Shown: positions 1 to 7,873 of the stretch, in pieces | Numbering within the stretch: the stretch's first letter is position 1 | How the letters are laid out: every line of letters starts with the position of its first letter | Assembly (NCBI RefSeq): GCF_009495755.1 | Contig: NZ_WIBJ01000027.1 | Coordinates: forward strand, 1-64,000 | DNA length: 64,000 nt | Reading direction: 5' to 3' | DNA from: Flavobacterium sp. LMO8 | GTDB lineage: Bacteria; Bacteroidota; Bacteroidia; Flavobacteriales; Flavobacteriaceae | The notes under the pieces: generated by a model | The model's input: the letters and a program-made list of their open reading frames with translations, nothing else | Database searches by the model: none | Told to the model about the DNA's origin: nothing | Made by a program: the position numbers and the translations under genes

Positions 1-2355
1 AGTCACATTCGAACAAACATCCGAAGCTACAGCACCACCATTGGAAGCTAACCAAGCGTTAAGTTGAGCGGTATTTCCAGCACCATCACATTGCACTTCT
101 AAATTTGCAGCTTGAGTGGTGATTGTTGGATCAGTATCGTCAATGATAGTAATGGTTTGTATAATTGTTTGAGTGCTACATGCTGTATTTATTGTAAATG
201 TTCTTGTTACAACTTGAGGACAATTGCCATTTGTAGTATCAACATAAGATATGTTATAATTTAATTGATTGTTTGATACGTTACCACCTGCATTAATAAA
301 ATCTTGAAGGCTAATATTAACAGGTGTTTCACTATATACTAAAGGATTAAGTGTCGAGGTATTACATCCATTTAAATTAACAGATTGAGGAGATGTAATT
401 GTTGGATTTTCTACAATAATAATTTGTAAAGTATAATAACAACCATTAGCATTTGGTGGTACGGCATAGTAATCGAAACTTCCAAGTGCATTTGGAAATG
501 GATTTGAACTTGTATATTCAATTGTATTTACATTTACAGGATAACTATTATAAAATTGTGTTCCGATAGGATAATTTGATGCAATTGAATTGAATGGAAC
601 TTGAGATATTGGACTACAATAATTAAAAACCAGTTCTGTATTCGTGTTTTGACAGTTTTGATTAATAAAGTTTGTTGCATCAATTGTAGTTGTAATTGGA
701 TCTAAAATTGGGTCTCCTAAACATAATCCACTGCTAACGTATCCTTGAATAAATGGTTTATTAATAATTTGAATACCGCTTACAGCACCAACACCGTTTA
801 TAAAACCATATAATGATGCAGAAGGAACACAATTTGGATTCTTTAAAAGAAAACAGTCTTCGGTAATCCTAACTTTATATATTAGCTCTCCTAAAATGGT
901 TGTTGGAGTGCTAGGAACAGGAAGTGTCCCAATATCCCAAATCAAACTCCCAGAAGGACCATCAGTTGGGTTAAAATAGAGATTGTTTGGAGTAGGTAAT
1001 GGACTAAAATTTATTATGCCCGATTGACTTCCATTCACAAATGTTGTTGAGTAAGGTAATTGAATTTTAATTTGTGCATTATTTATGTTTTCAGTACCTT
1101 CATTTAAAATTTTTATTGAGTATTCAATTTCTTGCCCGGGTGTTACTGTAGTTGTGCTAGTTGCAGGTAGTCCATTTATTGTAACTAAAGACATAACACC
1201 TTCTGGATCTGGAATATATGCATCAACAGCCATAGCAGCCATAAAAATAACATAAGTGTCTTGCGTTGAGCCATATCTTAGTGTGGTAGATGTTTGATTA
1301 TTTGCTATTACTGTATTTCCTGGATTAGGAATATTAAACATTGAAATATCTAATCCAGTATTGTTGACAAGATTGGGACTTCTTGTATTACCACCGGTTT
1401 GGATTGAGGAATTGAAAAAATTAGTTGTTGAGTTGTCTGAATGATTTAAGGCTTGCCAATTATTATCACTTGATCTAAGTATATTGAAATAATCTCCACT
1501 AATATTTCTATCTCCTTCACCAGCCATTAAACCGATTTTAATATTTACTTGACCAGTTTGAACAGCATTAAATCCAGAAATTGGTAATTGATGACTTACC
1601 GTAGTATTTCCCTGCACATAAGCATGACCATCAAAAATGGTAATATCTCGCCACTTCATTTTAGAGTTTTCATAAACAACAATAATTCCCCATCCTCCAT
1701 AATAACCTGTTCCACCACCATTTCCTTCTACAAGAGCAATGTCTGCAACAGTATATTGTCCTAAACCATTGGTTTTTACGTATTCTGTAATTTCTGCAAA
1801 TGCAGAATACATAAAACCATCATTGTTCTGTGGATAATAAATATCATTAGTTCCTGCCGTAATTTCAGTATATGTTCCTGCTGATGGACCTTTTAACTGG
1901 ACTTTTCTTTTATTAAACGTTTTGGTAACAGTATTTTTGGTAACGTTAAAAGTATCTGGGCTATTTGCTCCATCTGATGCTCTTCCTGTCCAATATAAAC
2001 CTGCAAAAACAATTTTTGAACATTCTGGAATAGCTCCATTTTCTGTAGAAAAAGTCAAATTTGCGCTTGAAGAGTTAAATGTGTTTGAATCATTATCTAC
2101 ATCAACATATATCATATTATTATTACTGTTCAATTCATTTATATCATAACTATTAAGAGTTAAATTTGTGTTTCCTATAATAGTAAAATCCCCTTTAATA
2201 TTATAAATACTAGTTGATGGACTTACAATTGCTTCTCTGGGAGTAAAATTTACTCTAACCTGAGAATGTATTGTAAAACTTAGTGAAAGTAGAATTATTA
2301 AAATTAAAGTCTTTCCACTAAAATTAACATCTTTTGAGTAATTTTTTGTATTCAT
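1..2355 (-). CDS. Large secreted T9SS-type surface protein, partial (5' 785 codons; 3' end outside the window)
   Basis: The reading frame stays open from an ATG at 2355 to the window edge, so the C-terminus is missing. Residues 1-31 are a basic N-terminus plus hydrophobic stretch ending HS before Q, a likely signal peptide. Residues 32-380 resemble the N-terminal region of flavobacterial gliding or T9SS type B proteins (FAGLYWTGRAS motif, asparagine-rich). Near residues 390-440 there is a DUF11-like segment (VTPGQEIEYSIKILNEG). The last residues (VQCDGAGNTAQLNAWLASN) match the repeated ectodomain module of flavobacterial adhesins. By family, a gliding-associated C-terminal sorting domain is expected beyond the edge. 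It lies 10 bp downstream of the small exported protein at 2366-2836, so the two are probably co-transcribed. Confidence 0.8.
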   Translation of the reverse strand, partial: MNTKNYSKDVNFSGKTLILIILLSLSFTIHSQVRVNFTPREAIVSPSTSIYNIKGDFTIIGNTNLTLNSYDINELNSNNNMIYVDVDNDSNTFNSSSANLTFSTENGAIPECSKIVFAGLYWTGRASDGANSPDTFNVTKNTVTKTFNKRKVQLKGPSAGTYTEITAGTNDIYYPQNNDGFMYSAFAEITEYVKTNGLGQYTVADIALVEGNGGGTGYYGGWGIIVVYENSKMKWRDITIFDGHAYVQGNTTVSHQLPISGFNAVQTGQVNIKIGLMAGEGDRNISGDYFNILRSSDNNWQALNHSDNSTTNFFNSSIQTGGNTRSPNLVNNTGLDISMFNIPNPGNTVIANNQTSTTLRYGSTQDTYVIFMAAMAVDAYIPDPEGVMSLVTINGLPATSTTTVTPGQEIEYSIKILNEGTENINNAQIKIQLPYSTTFVNGSQSGIINFSPLPTPNNLYFNPTDGPSGSLIWDIGTLPVPSTPTTILGELIYKVRITEDCFLLKNPNCVPSASLYGFINGVGAVSGIQIINKPFIQGYVSSGLCLGDPILDPITTTIDATNFINQNCQNTNTELVFNYCSPISQVPFNSIASNYPIGTQFYNSYPVNVNTIEYTSSNPFPNALGSFDYYAVPPNANGCYYTLQIIIVENPTITSPQSVNLNGCNTSTLNPLVYSETPVNISLQDFINAGGNVSNNQLNYNISYVDTTNGNCPQVVTRTFTINTACSTQTIIQTITIIDDTDPTITTQAANLEVQCDGAGNTAQLNAWLASNGGAVASDVCSNVT

Positions 2356-2365
2356 AACTTGAAAT

Positions 2366-2836
2366 TTATTGTGGAATACTTATTACGTAGGTTATAATTA
2401 TATTCTGATTAATAAGATTTATAAAAGAAGGATTTTCTAAAAAATCTGTTTCTATTATAATGTGAATTACTTCTAAATTAGTTAAAGTATTTAATTGATT
2501 TAAATCTATTGGATTTGGAATGCTTTGAATTCTTAAAATGCAATATTTTAAATTTTGTAACTGTGTGGTATCAACTAAACTTAACTGATTTAAATTATTG
2601 TATCTAATATCTATTATTTCAGTATTAGCATACCTGATTCTGGATAAAGAATTTGAATCAACTAAAAATATATTTTTAGAATTTATAATCGACTCAATCT
2701 TATTTTTAATGTTTTGATTAGATTGAATACTTATATTTTGATAGTTGTGAACAACTTGTGCATTAAGTTTAAATACGAAGAGAAAAAAAAAGCATAAAAA
2801 ATGTATTTTATACTTGAGTATTGTAAAACTTTCCAT
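2366..2836 (-). CDS. Small exported protein of unknown function
   Basis: This 156-residue protein begins with a short polar segment and a strongly hydrophobic stretch (residues about 12-26) ending KLNAQ, a typical flavobacterial signal peptide. The mature part is rich in Asn, Ile and Leu and has leucine-spaced segments around residues 80-135 (LNQLSLVDTTQLQNLKY, LNQLNTLTNLEVIHI) that vaguely resemble leucine-rich repeats. I do not recognise a family. It ends 10 bp before the start of the large surface protein and may be co-expressed with it. Confidence 0.6.
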   Translation of the reverse strand: MESFTILKYKIHFLCFFFLFVFKLNAQVVHNYQNISIQSNQNIKNKIESIINSKNIFLVDSNSLSRIRYANTEIIDIRYNNLNQLSLVDTTQLQNLKYCILRIQSIPNPIDLNQLNTLTNLEVIHIIIETDFLENPSFINLINQNIIITYVISIPQ

Positions 2837-3164
2837 AATAATAATTTTAAAAATTAATAATTACAGTAAGTTGTTTTAAAGGGATATTTAGGGGAGTAAA
2901 AAAAACAAATCTTTTTTTAAATAATTTAATTTAACTTTTTTATCACATATCTATTACTTTTATTAAGTAATTAAAGTTCATATTTGGGTAACTTTTGTAG
3001 AAGTTTATTGATGCTAATTTACTCAAAAACTTATAGTTAGCTATAGTTAGGCTTGTATTTTCGATAAAGTGTTAAAAAAAATCTATTAACTAACTTAAAA
3101 TTGGCAAAAGCTTTAACTTATAATTCAAAAAAATTGAGTAATTTAATTTTCTAAACTAATAACT
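2837..3164. other. Intergenic region, 328 bp
   Basis: This very AT-rich gap separates a minus-strand gene from the plus-strand sixA-ppk1-ppx operon, so it must hold two divergent promoters. I see no convincing full promoter match, terminator or small gene. A 9-base repeat (TATAGTTAG) occurs twice in tandem at 3032-3051, with no evident role. Confidence 0.4.
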
Positions 3165-3668
3165 ATGAAAAATTTAATACTTATTAGACATTCTAAATCT
3201 AGTTGGGATGCTCCAGTTCAAGATATTGATAGATCTATCTCTCAACGAGGTGTTCGTGATGCGCATTTAATCGCTTCTAAAACACCAAAAATTTTACCTC
3301 CTTCTTACATTGTTTGGTGCAGTAAAGCAAAACGAACACAAGAAACGGCTTTTATTTTTTCACAATACTTGTCTGTTCCTCTAGAAACGATTTGTTTTTC
3401 AGAGGATTTGTACACTTTTGATGCTAAGAGTTTAGAAAAAAACATAAAAAAATGTGAAAATTCATATGATAGCCTAATTCTTTTCGGACATAATGAAGCT
3501 ATTACAAAATTTGTTAATAAATTTGGTGACCTTTATATAGATAATGTGCCAACATCTGGAGTAGTTGCTTTGCAATTCGATACCGATGATTGGAGTAACA
3601 TATCTAAAGGACAAACTAAAGCAACATTATTTCCAAGCCAGTTTAAAAATGAACAATCCTACAAATAA
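3165..3668 (+). CDS. sixA: SixA-like histidine phosphatase
   Basis: The protein has 167 residues, the usual size for a SixA-type member of the histidine phosphatase (phosphoglycerate mutase-like) superfamily. It opens with the catalytic RHS motif (LILIRHSKSSWD, nucleophile His9) and has the later conserved histidine in LILFGHNEAI (about residue 109). Known relatives dephosphorylate phosphohistidine; the substrate here is unknown. Its end overlaps the likely ppk1 start by 20 bases, so it is the first gene of a polyphosphate operon. A link to polyphosphate or phosphate signalling is inferred only from that context. Confidence 0.82.
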   Translation: MKNLILIRHSKSSWDAPVQDIDRSISQRGVRDAHLIASKTPKILPPSYIVWCSKAKRTQETAFIFSQYLSVPLETICFSEDLYTFDAKSLEKNIKKCENSYDSLILFGHNEAITKFVNKFGDLYIDNVPTSGVVALQFDTDDWSNISKGQTKATLFPSQFKNEQSYK

Positions 3669-5736
3669 CTATACCGATAGAGAAAAAAGTTGGTTAACCT
3701 TTAACGCAAGAGTACTTCAAGAAGCTAATGATGAGAACGTACCTTTATTAGATAGATTTCGTTTTCTTGGAATTTTCTCCAACAATTTAGATGAATTTTT
3801 CAGAGTTCGTTACGCAGCCATTCGCCGTATGAGCCTAGAAACTAATGAAACAGAAAAAATTCTAGGTGTTCCAGCAGAACAATTACTTAAAGAAATTACC
3901 GATATCGTTATTGAACAACAATCGGAAAGTTTGCGCATATTAAGCGAAATCGAAAAAAAGCTAGAAAATGAGAATATCTATATTATTAACGAAAAGCAAG
4001 TAACTAAAGAGCAAGAAACGTTCATACACGATTATTTTATTCAAAAAGTAAGTCCGGCTGTAGTTACCATCATGTTAAATGACTTAGAAGAATTTCCGCT
4101 TTTAAAAGACACTTCAGGTTATTTAGCAATTAAGTTAACAATGCGTTCTGCTGATGCATCAAATAAAGAAATTAGATATGCAGTTATCGAAATTCCTCAT
4201 ACTATAAATCGATTTGTTGTTTTGCCTACAAACACAGAAAAACAGTATATTATTTTATTAGATGATGTCATTCGACTTAACTTAGAAAGTATTTTTAACA
4301 TATTCGATTGTGATGATATTTCAGCTCATATGATTAAAATTACACGTGATGCTCAGTTAGAATTCGATAGTGATTTGAGTAAAAGTTTAATGGAAAAAAT
4401 TTCTAATTCGGTTAAAGAACGAAGAGTTGGAGAACCCGTTCGTTTTGTTTATGATCAAGCCATTGGAAAGGATACTTTAGAATTTTTCCTAAAAGGAATG
4501 AACATTTTAAGTTCTGACAGTATTATTCCTGGTGGAAGATATCACAATCGTAGAGATTATATGAACTTTCCAAATTTAGGTCGATATGATTTATTATACA
4601 GAGAAAATTTACCATTACCTGTTCCTGGATTATCGTTGGAAGGAAGTATTTTAGAGCGAATTAAAAAGAAAGATTATTTGCTTTACGCACCCTATCAGTC
4701 TTTTTCTTATATTATAAAATTTTTGCGTGAAGCCGCTTTAGATCCAAAAGTAGCTTCCATAAAAATAACCTTGTATCGTTTGGCAAAGAATTCTCAAATT
4801 GTAAGTTCTTTAATAAACGCTGCTAAAAACGGAAAAAAAGTAACCGTTCAAATCGAATTGCAAGCGCGTTTTGATGAAGAAAGTAATATTTCGTATTCCG
4901 AACAAATGCAAACCGAAGGAATCGAATTGATTTTTGGTGTTAAAGGTTTAAAAGTTCACAGTAAAATTTGTGTTATTGAACGCATTGAAGATGGAAGAGT
5001 TAAGCGTTACGGATTAGTTTCAACAGGTAACTTCAATGAAAATTCAGCAAAAGTGTATACCGATGTTACGCTTTTTACAAGTAATGTTGAAATTTTAAAA
5101 GACGCTGCAAAGATTTTCGATTTCTTTGATGTGAATTATCGAGTGCATCGATACAAACATTTTATAGTTTCGCCTCATTATACACGAACTCGTTTTAACA
5201 AGTTAATCGATAGAGAAATTATAAATTCTCTTTCAGGAAAAGAAGCCTATATTAAATTGAAAATGAACAGTATATCCGATTTTAAAATGACGGATAAATT
5301 GTATGAAGCTAGTAAAGCTGGAGTAAAAGTTCAATTGATCATAAGAGGAATTTGCTGTTTGATTCCCTGTGTAAAAGGATTAAGCGAAAATATTGAAGCG
5401 ATTAGTATCGTAGATAATTATTTAGAGCATTCCCGAATTTATATTTTCGGAAACTCTGGCGACCCTGAAGTTTTTATTTCATCAGCCGATTTTATGACCC
5501 GAAATTTAGATGCAAGGGTAGAAGTAACCTGTCCTATTTACGATCTTGAAATAAAAAAAGAACTAATTGAAACATTCGAAATAGGTTGGAAAGCCAATGT
5601 AAAAGCTCGAATTCATTCAGCCGATTTACTAAATCAGTACAGAAAACGAGGCGATGAAAAACCGTTCAGAGCCCAACAAGAAATGTACAATTATTACCAA
5701 AACAAACTAGATGTAATTGCTGAAGAGTTGCAATAA
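3649..5736 (+). CDS. ppk1: Polyphosphate kinase 1
   Basis: PPK1 reversibly transfers the terminal phosphate of ATP to polyphosphate. From the ATG at 3649 the protein has 695 residues, the normal family length. An in-frame start at 3565 would add 28 residues lying inside sixA and lacking PPK1 character, so I reject it. The N domain begins SWLTFNARVLQEA with FRFLGIFSNNLDEFFRVR. The phospho-accepting histidine is His437 (LKVHSKI) and the second active-site histidine is His594 (YLEHSRIYIF). The STGNFNE motif is also present. It overlaps sixA by 20 bases and is followed 10 bases later by ppx. Confidence 0.95.
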   Translation: MNNPTNNYTDREKSWLTFNARVLQEANDENVPLLDRFRFLGIFSNNLDEFFRVRYAAIRRMSLETNETEKILGVPAEQLLKEITDIVIEQQSESLRILSEIEKKLENENIYIINEKQVTKEQETFIHDYFIQKVSPAVVTIMLNDLEEFPLLKDTSGYLAIKLTMRSADASNKEIRYAVIEIPHTINRFVVLPTNTEKQYIILLDDVIRLNLESIFNIFDCDDISAHMIKITRDAQLEFDSDLSKSLMEKISNSVKERRVGEPVRFVYDQAIGKDTLEFFLKGMNILSSDSIIPGGRYHNRRDYMNFPNLGRYDLLYRENLPLPVPGLSLEGSILERIKKKDYLLYAPYQSFSYIIKFLREAALDPKVASIKITLYRLAKNSQIVSSLINAAKNGKKVTVQIELQARFDEESNISYSEQMQTEGIELIFGVKGLKVHSKICVIERIEDGRVKRYGLVSTGNFNENSAKVYTDVTLFTSNVEILKDAAKIFDFFDVNYRVHRYKHFIVSPHYTRTRFNKLIDREIINSLSGKEAYIKLKMNSISDFKMTDKLYEASKAGVKVQLIIRGICCLIPCVKGLSENIEAISIVDNYLEHSRIYIFGNSGDPEVFISSADFMTRNLDARVEVTCPIYDLEIKKELIETFEIGWKANVKARIHSADLLNQYRKRGDEKPFRAQQEMYNYYQNKLDVIAEELQ

Positions 5737-5746
5737 TAAAAGATAG

Positions 5747-6637
5747 ATGATTACAATAAAAAAATATGCGGCTATCGATATCGGTTCCAATGCCATGAGG
5801 TTGTTGGTAACTAATATCGTAGAGCAAGAAGGTTGCGCTCCTCAATTCAATAAAAGTTCCTTAGTTCGTGTTCCCATTCGTTTGGGGCAAGATGCGTTTA
5901 CGGTTGGTGAAATTTCGTTAGAAAATATCGACCGAATGGTAGATGCCATGAAAGCTTTCAAATTATTAATGAAAGTTCACAAAGTAGAACAATACCGTGC
6001 TTGTGCCACTTCAGCTATGCGAGAAGCGTATAATGGAAAAGAAGTTGCCGAAATCATCAAGAAAAAAGCCGATATTAAAATTGATATTATTGATGGCAAA
6101 AAAGAAGCAGCTATTATTGCGGCTTCCGATTTAAAACAATTTATAACTTCTGATAAAGCGTATTTATATGTAGATGTTGGTGGTGGAAGCACTGAATTTT
6201 CTCTGTTTTTTGAAGGAAAAATTATTGCTGCTAAATCGTTTAAAAACGGAACCGTTCGTTTGTTAAATGAAATGGTAAACGATATCGTTTGGCAAGAAAT
6301 GGAAAAATGGATTAAAGCCAACGTAGAACCTTTCGAAAATATTACACTAATTGGTTCTGGTGGAAACATCAATAAATTATTTAAATTATCGGAGAAAAAC
6401 CAAGACAAACCGCTGTCTTATATGTATGTGCAATCCCAATATCAAAAGTTGAACAGCATGACATACGAACAACGTATTGCCGATTTAGGTTTAAACCCAG
6501 ACCGCGCCGATGTAATTATTCCAGCAACACGTATTTATCTAAACGCCATGAAATGGAGCGGAGCAAGAAATATTTATGTACCAAAAATTGGATTATCCGA
6601 TGGTATCGTGAAAGCGATGTATTATGGGAAGATATAA
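5747..6637 (+). CDS. ppx: Ppx/GppA family exopolyphosphatase
   Basis: This 296-residue protein has the actin-like ATPase fold motifs of Ppx/GppA: AAIDIGSNAMRLLV near residues 8-21, ACATSAMREA, and the second phosphate loop YVDVGGGSTEFSLF (about residues 143-156). It is of the short type with only the two core domains and lacks the HD-like C-terminal domains of E. coli Ppx. It probably hydrolyses polyphosphate or (p)ppGpp. Its place 10 bases after ppk1 pairs synthesis and breakdown in one operon. Confidence 0.92.
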   Translation: MITIKKYAAIDIGSNAMRLLVTNIVEQEGCAPQFNKSSLVRVPIRLGQDAFTVGEISLENIDRMVDAMKAFKLLMKVHKVEQYRACATSAMREAYNGKEVAEIIKKKADIKIDIIDGKKEAAIIAASDLKQFITSDKAYLYVDVGGGSTEFSLFFEGKIIAAKSFKNGTVRLLNEMVNDIVWQEMEKWIKANVEPFENITLIGSGGNINKLFKLSEKNQDKPLSYMYVQSQYQKLNSMTYEQRIADLGLNPDRADVIIPATRIYLNAMKWSGARNIYVPKIGLSDGIVKAMYYGKI

Positions 6638-6640
6638 TTA

Positions 6641-6766
6641 GTCCCATCGGGACGACATATCGGTAGAAAAAAATATAGAAATCAATACAAGTCCCGTAGG
6701 GACGCCATCTCGGTAGAAAAAATAATAATTGGTTAACCGAGTCCCGTAGGGACGACATATTGGTAG
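6641..6766. repeat. Three REP-like palindromes at exact 50-bp intervals, 5' side of the RAYT gene
   Basis: Three copies of a palindrome (GTCCC-3nt-GGGAC) start at 6641, 6691 and 6741. Each is followed by a near-identical tail of about 14 bases (GACGACATATCGGTAGA in copy 1, overlapping the palindrome). The spacing is exactly 50 bp. Such short palindromes next to an IS200-like transposase gene are typical of REP elements served by a REP-associated tyrosine transposase. Confidence 0.8.
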
Positions 6767-6799
6767 ATTTTGGACAACAATCGAAAATAATATTGATTT

Positions 6800-7261
6800 A
6801 TGGCAAACACATACACACAAATTCACATCCAATTTGTTTTTGCGGTAAAATATCGAAACGGATTAATTCATTTATCATTCAAAGATGAACTATACCAATA
6901 TATCACAGGAATTATCAAAGCAAATAATCATAAATTATTAGCAATTAACGGAATGTCAGACCATATTCATATTCTAATCGGAATGCGTCCAACACAATCC
7001 ATTTCCGAATTAATGCAAATCATTAAAGCCAATTCCTCCAAATGGGTTAACGAAAAAAAGTTTTTGAAGGTAAAATTTGAATGGCAAGAAGGTTACGGAG
7101 CATTTTCGTATTCCAAATCACATGTTCAAAATGTAATCAATTATATTCAGAATCAAGAAGAACGTCATAAAACGAAATCATTTCAAGAAGAATATTTAGA
7201 ATTTTTAGAAGCTTTTGAAGTGGAGTATGATGAACGTTATATTTTTAAAGAACCTATTTAA
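6800..7261 (+). mobile_element. REP-associated tyrosine transposase (RAYT), IS200/TnpA-like gene
   Basis: The 153-residue protein is a Y1 HUH endonuclease of the IS200/IS605 TnpA type. It has the metal-binding HUH motif His55-Ile-His57 (SDHIHILIG) and the probable catalytic Tyr115 in NYIQNQ with Gln119 behind it. The IS200 hallmark YTQIHIQFVFAVKYR is at the N-terminus. It is a single intact gene without tnpB. REP palindromes lie on both sides in opposite orientation, which marks it as a domesticated REP transposase rather than a mobile IS200. By family it would nick and join single-stranded REP DNA. Confidence 0.9.
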
Positions 7262-7263
7262 TG

Positions 7264-7332
7264 TCATCCCTACGGGATTTTGAGCATGTGTCAGTGGTTT
7301 CGTTACCAATATTTCATCCCTAACGGGATTTA
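7264..7332. repeat. Two REP-like palindromes, 3' side of the RAYT gene, inverted relative to the 5' set
   Basis: Two copies of ATCCC-3/4nt-GGGAT start at 7266 and 7316, again exactly 50 bp apart. On the opposite strand the second reads GGGATGAAATATTGGTAAC, clearly akin to the tail of the upstream copies (GGGACGACATATTGGTAGA). The downstream copies are therefore the same family in inverted orientation with a changed outer base pair (A:T for G:C). Confidence 0.75.
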
Positions 7333-7341
7333 TAAAATCTT

Positions 7342-7863
7342 ATGATAAAGAAAATTAAATTTAGAAAAGTAAAAATATTATTAGGAGCTTTTATTACTCT
7401 ATTATTGTTCTTAAGTTCATTTTATTTCTTATTAAAACCTGAATTTTTTATAAGAAATGTTTTTACTAAAGTGATAATTATTCAAATATTAGGTGTTATT
7501 GGAATGATATATTTTTTAGCTTTATTTTATTCCATATTAACTTTATTTTCAAGAAAGTATGCTATAATTATAACAGATGAATTTTTAATAGATAATTCAA
7601 AATATGAATCTTTTGGTAAAGTAGAATGGAATACTATTTTAAGAATTGAAAAATTTAAGAGAAAAAGTATTCAAATCTTTGTAGATGAAAATTTTATTAA
7701 AAATCGAAAAATGAATATACTTGAAAACTTTCTTGTTCTTATGCACAATTGGAATTATAAGAGAAGTATAATAATTTCAAATGCATTACTTGATTGTAGT
7801 ATAGAACAACTTTATGAAGAGATTATTTTAGCTCATGAAAAACATAAAGAAAACTATAAGTAA
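7342..7863 (+). CDS. Membrane protein of unknown function, possibly STM3941-like
   Basis: This 173-residue protein has two membrane segments (about residues 11-31 and 42-67), then a C-terminal soluble domain. The topology and the motif pattern after the second helix (YAIIITDEFLIDNSKY, followed by GKVEWNTILRIE) recall STM3941-type or PH-like bacterial proteins, but I cannot confirm this. It starts 12 bases after the last REP palindrome and is very rich in Ile and Lys. No operon partner is evident; the next gene is convergent. Confidence 0.55.
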   Translation: MIKKIKFRKVKILLGAFITLLLFLSSFYFLLKPEFFIRNVFTKVIIIQILGVIGMIYFLALFYSILTLFSRKYAIIITDEFLIDNSKYESFGKVEWNTILRIEKFKRKSIQIFVDENFIKNRKMNILENFLVLMHNWNYKRSIIISNALLDCSIEQLYEEIILAHEKHKENYK

Positions 7864-7873
7864 TTAAGATAAT

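Noticed and set aside
3565..3648. Upstream in-frame start for ppk1
   Set aside because: The added 28 residues lie inside sixA and do not look like the PPK1 N-terminus; the ATG at 3649 gives the family length.
5977..6408. Antisense open frame inside ppx
   Set aside because: It is the opposite-strand shadow of a well-supported gene with no start signals.
6641..6766. Regularly spaced repeats that could suggest a CRISPR array
   Set aside because: The conserved part is a short palindrome with 50-bp steps and similar tails, there are only three copies, spacers are not unique protospacer-like, and no cas genes are near. The REP/RAYT explanation fits better.
6516..6832. Minus-strand open frames across the REP cluster and the ppx end
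   Set aside because: They are created by repeated palindromes and the opposite strand of real genes; no family resemblance.
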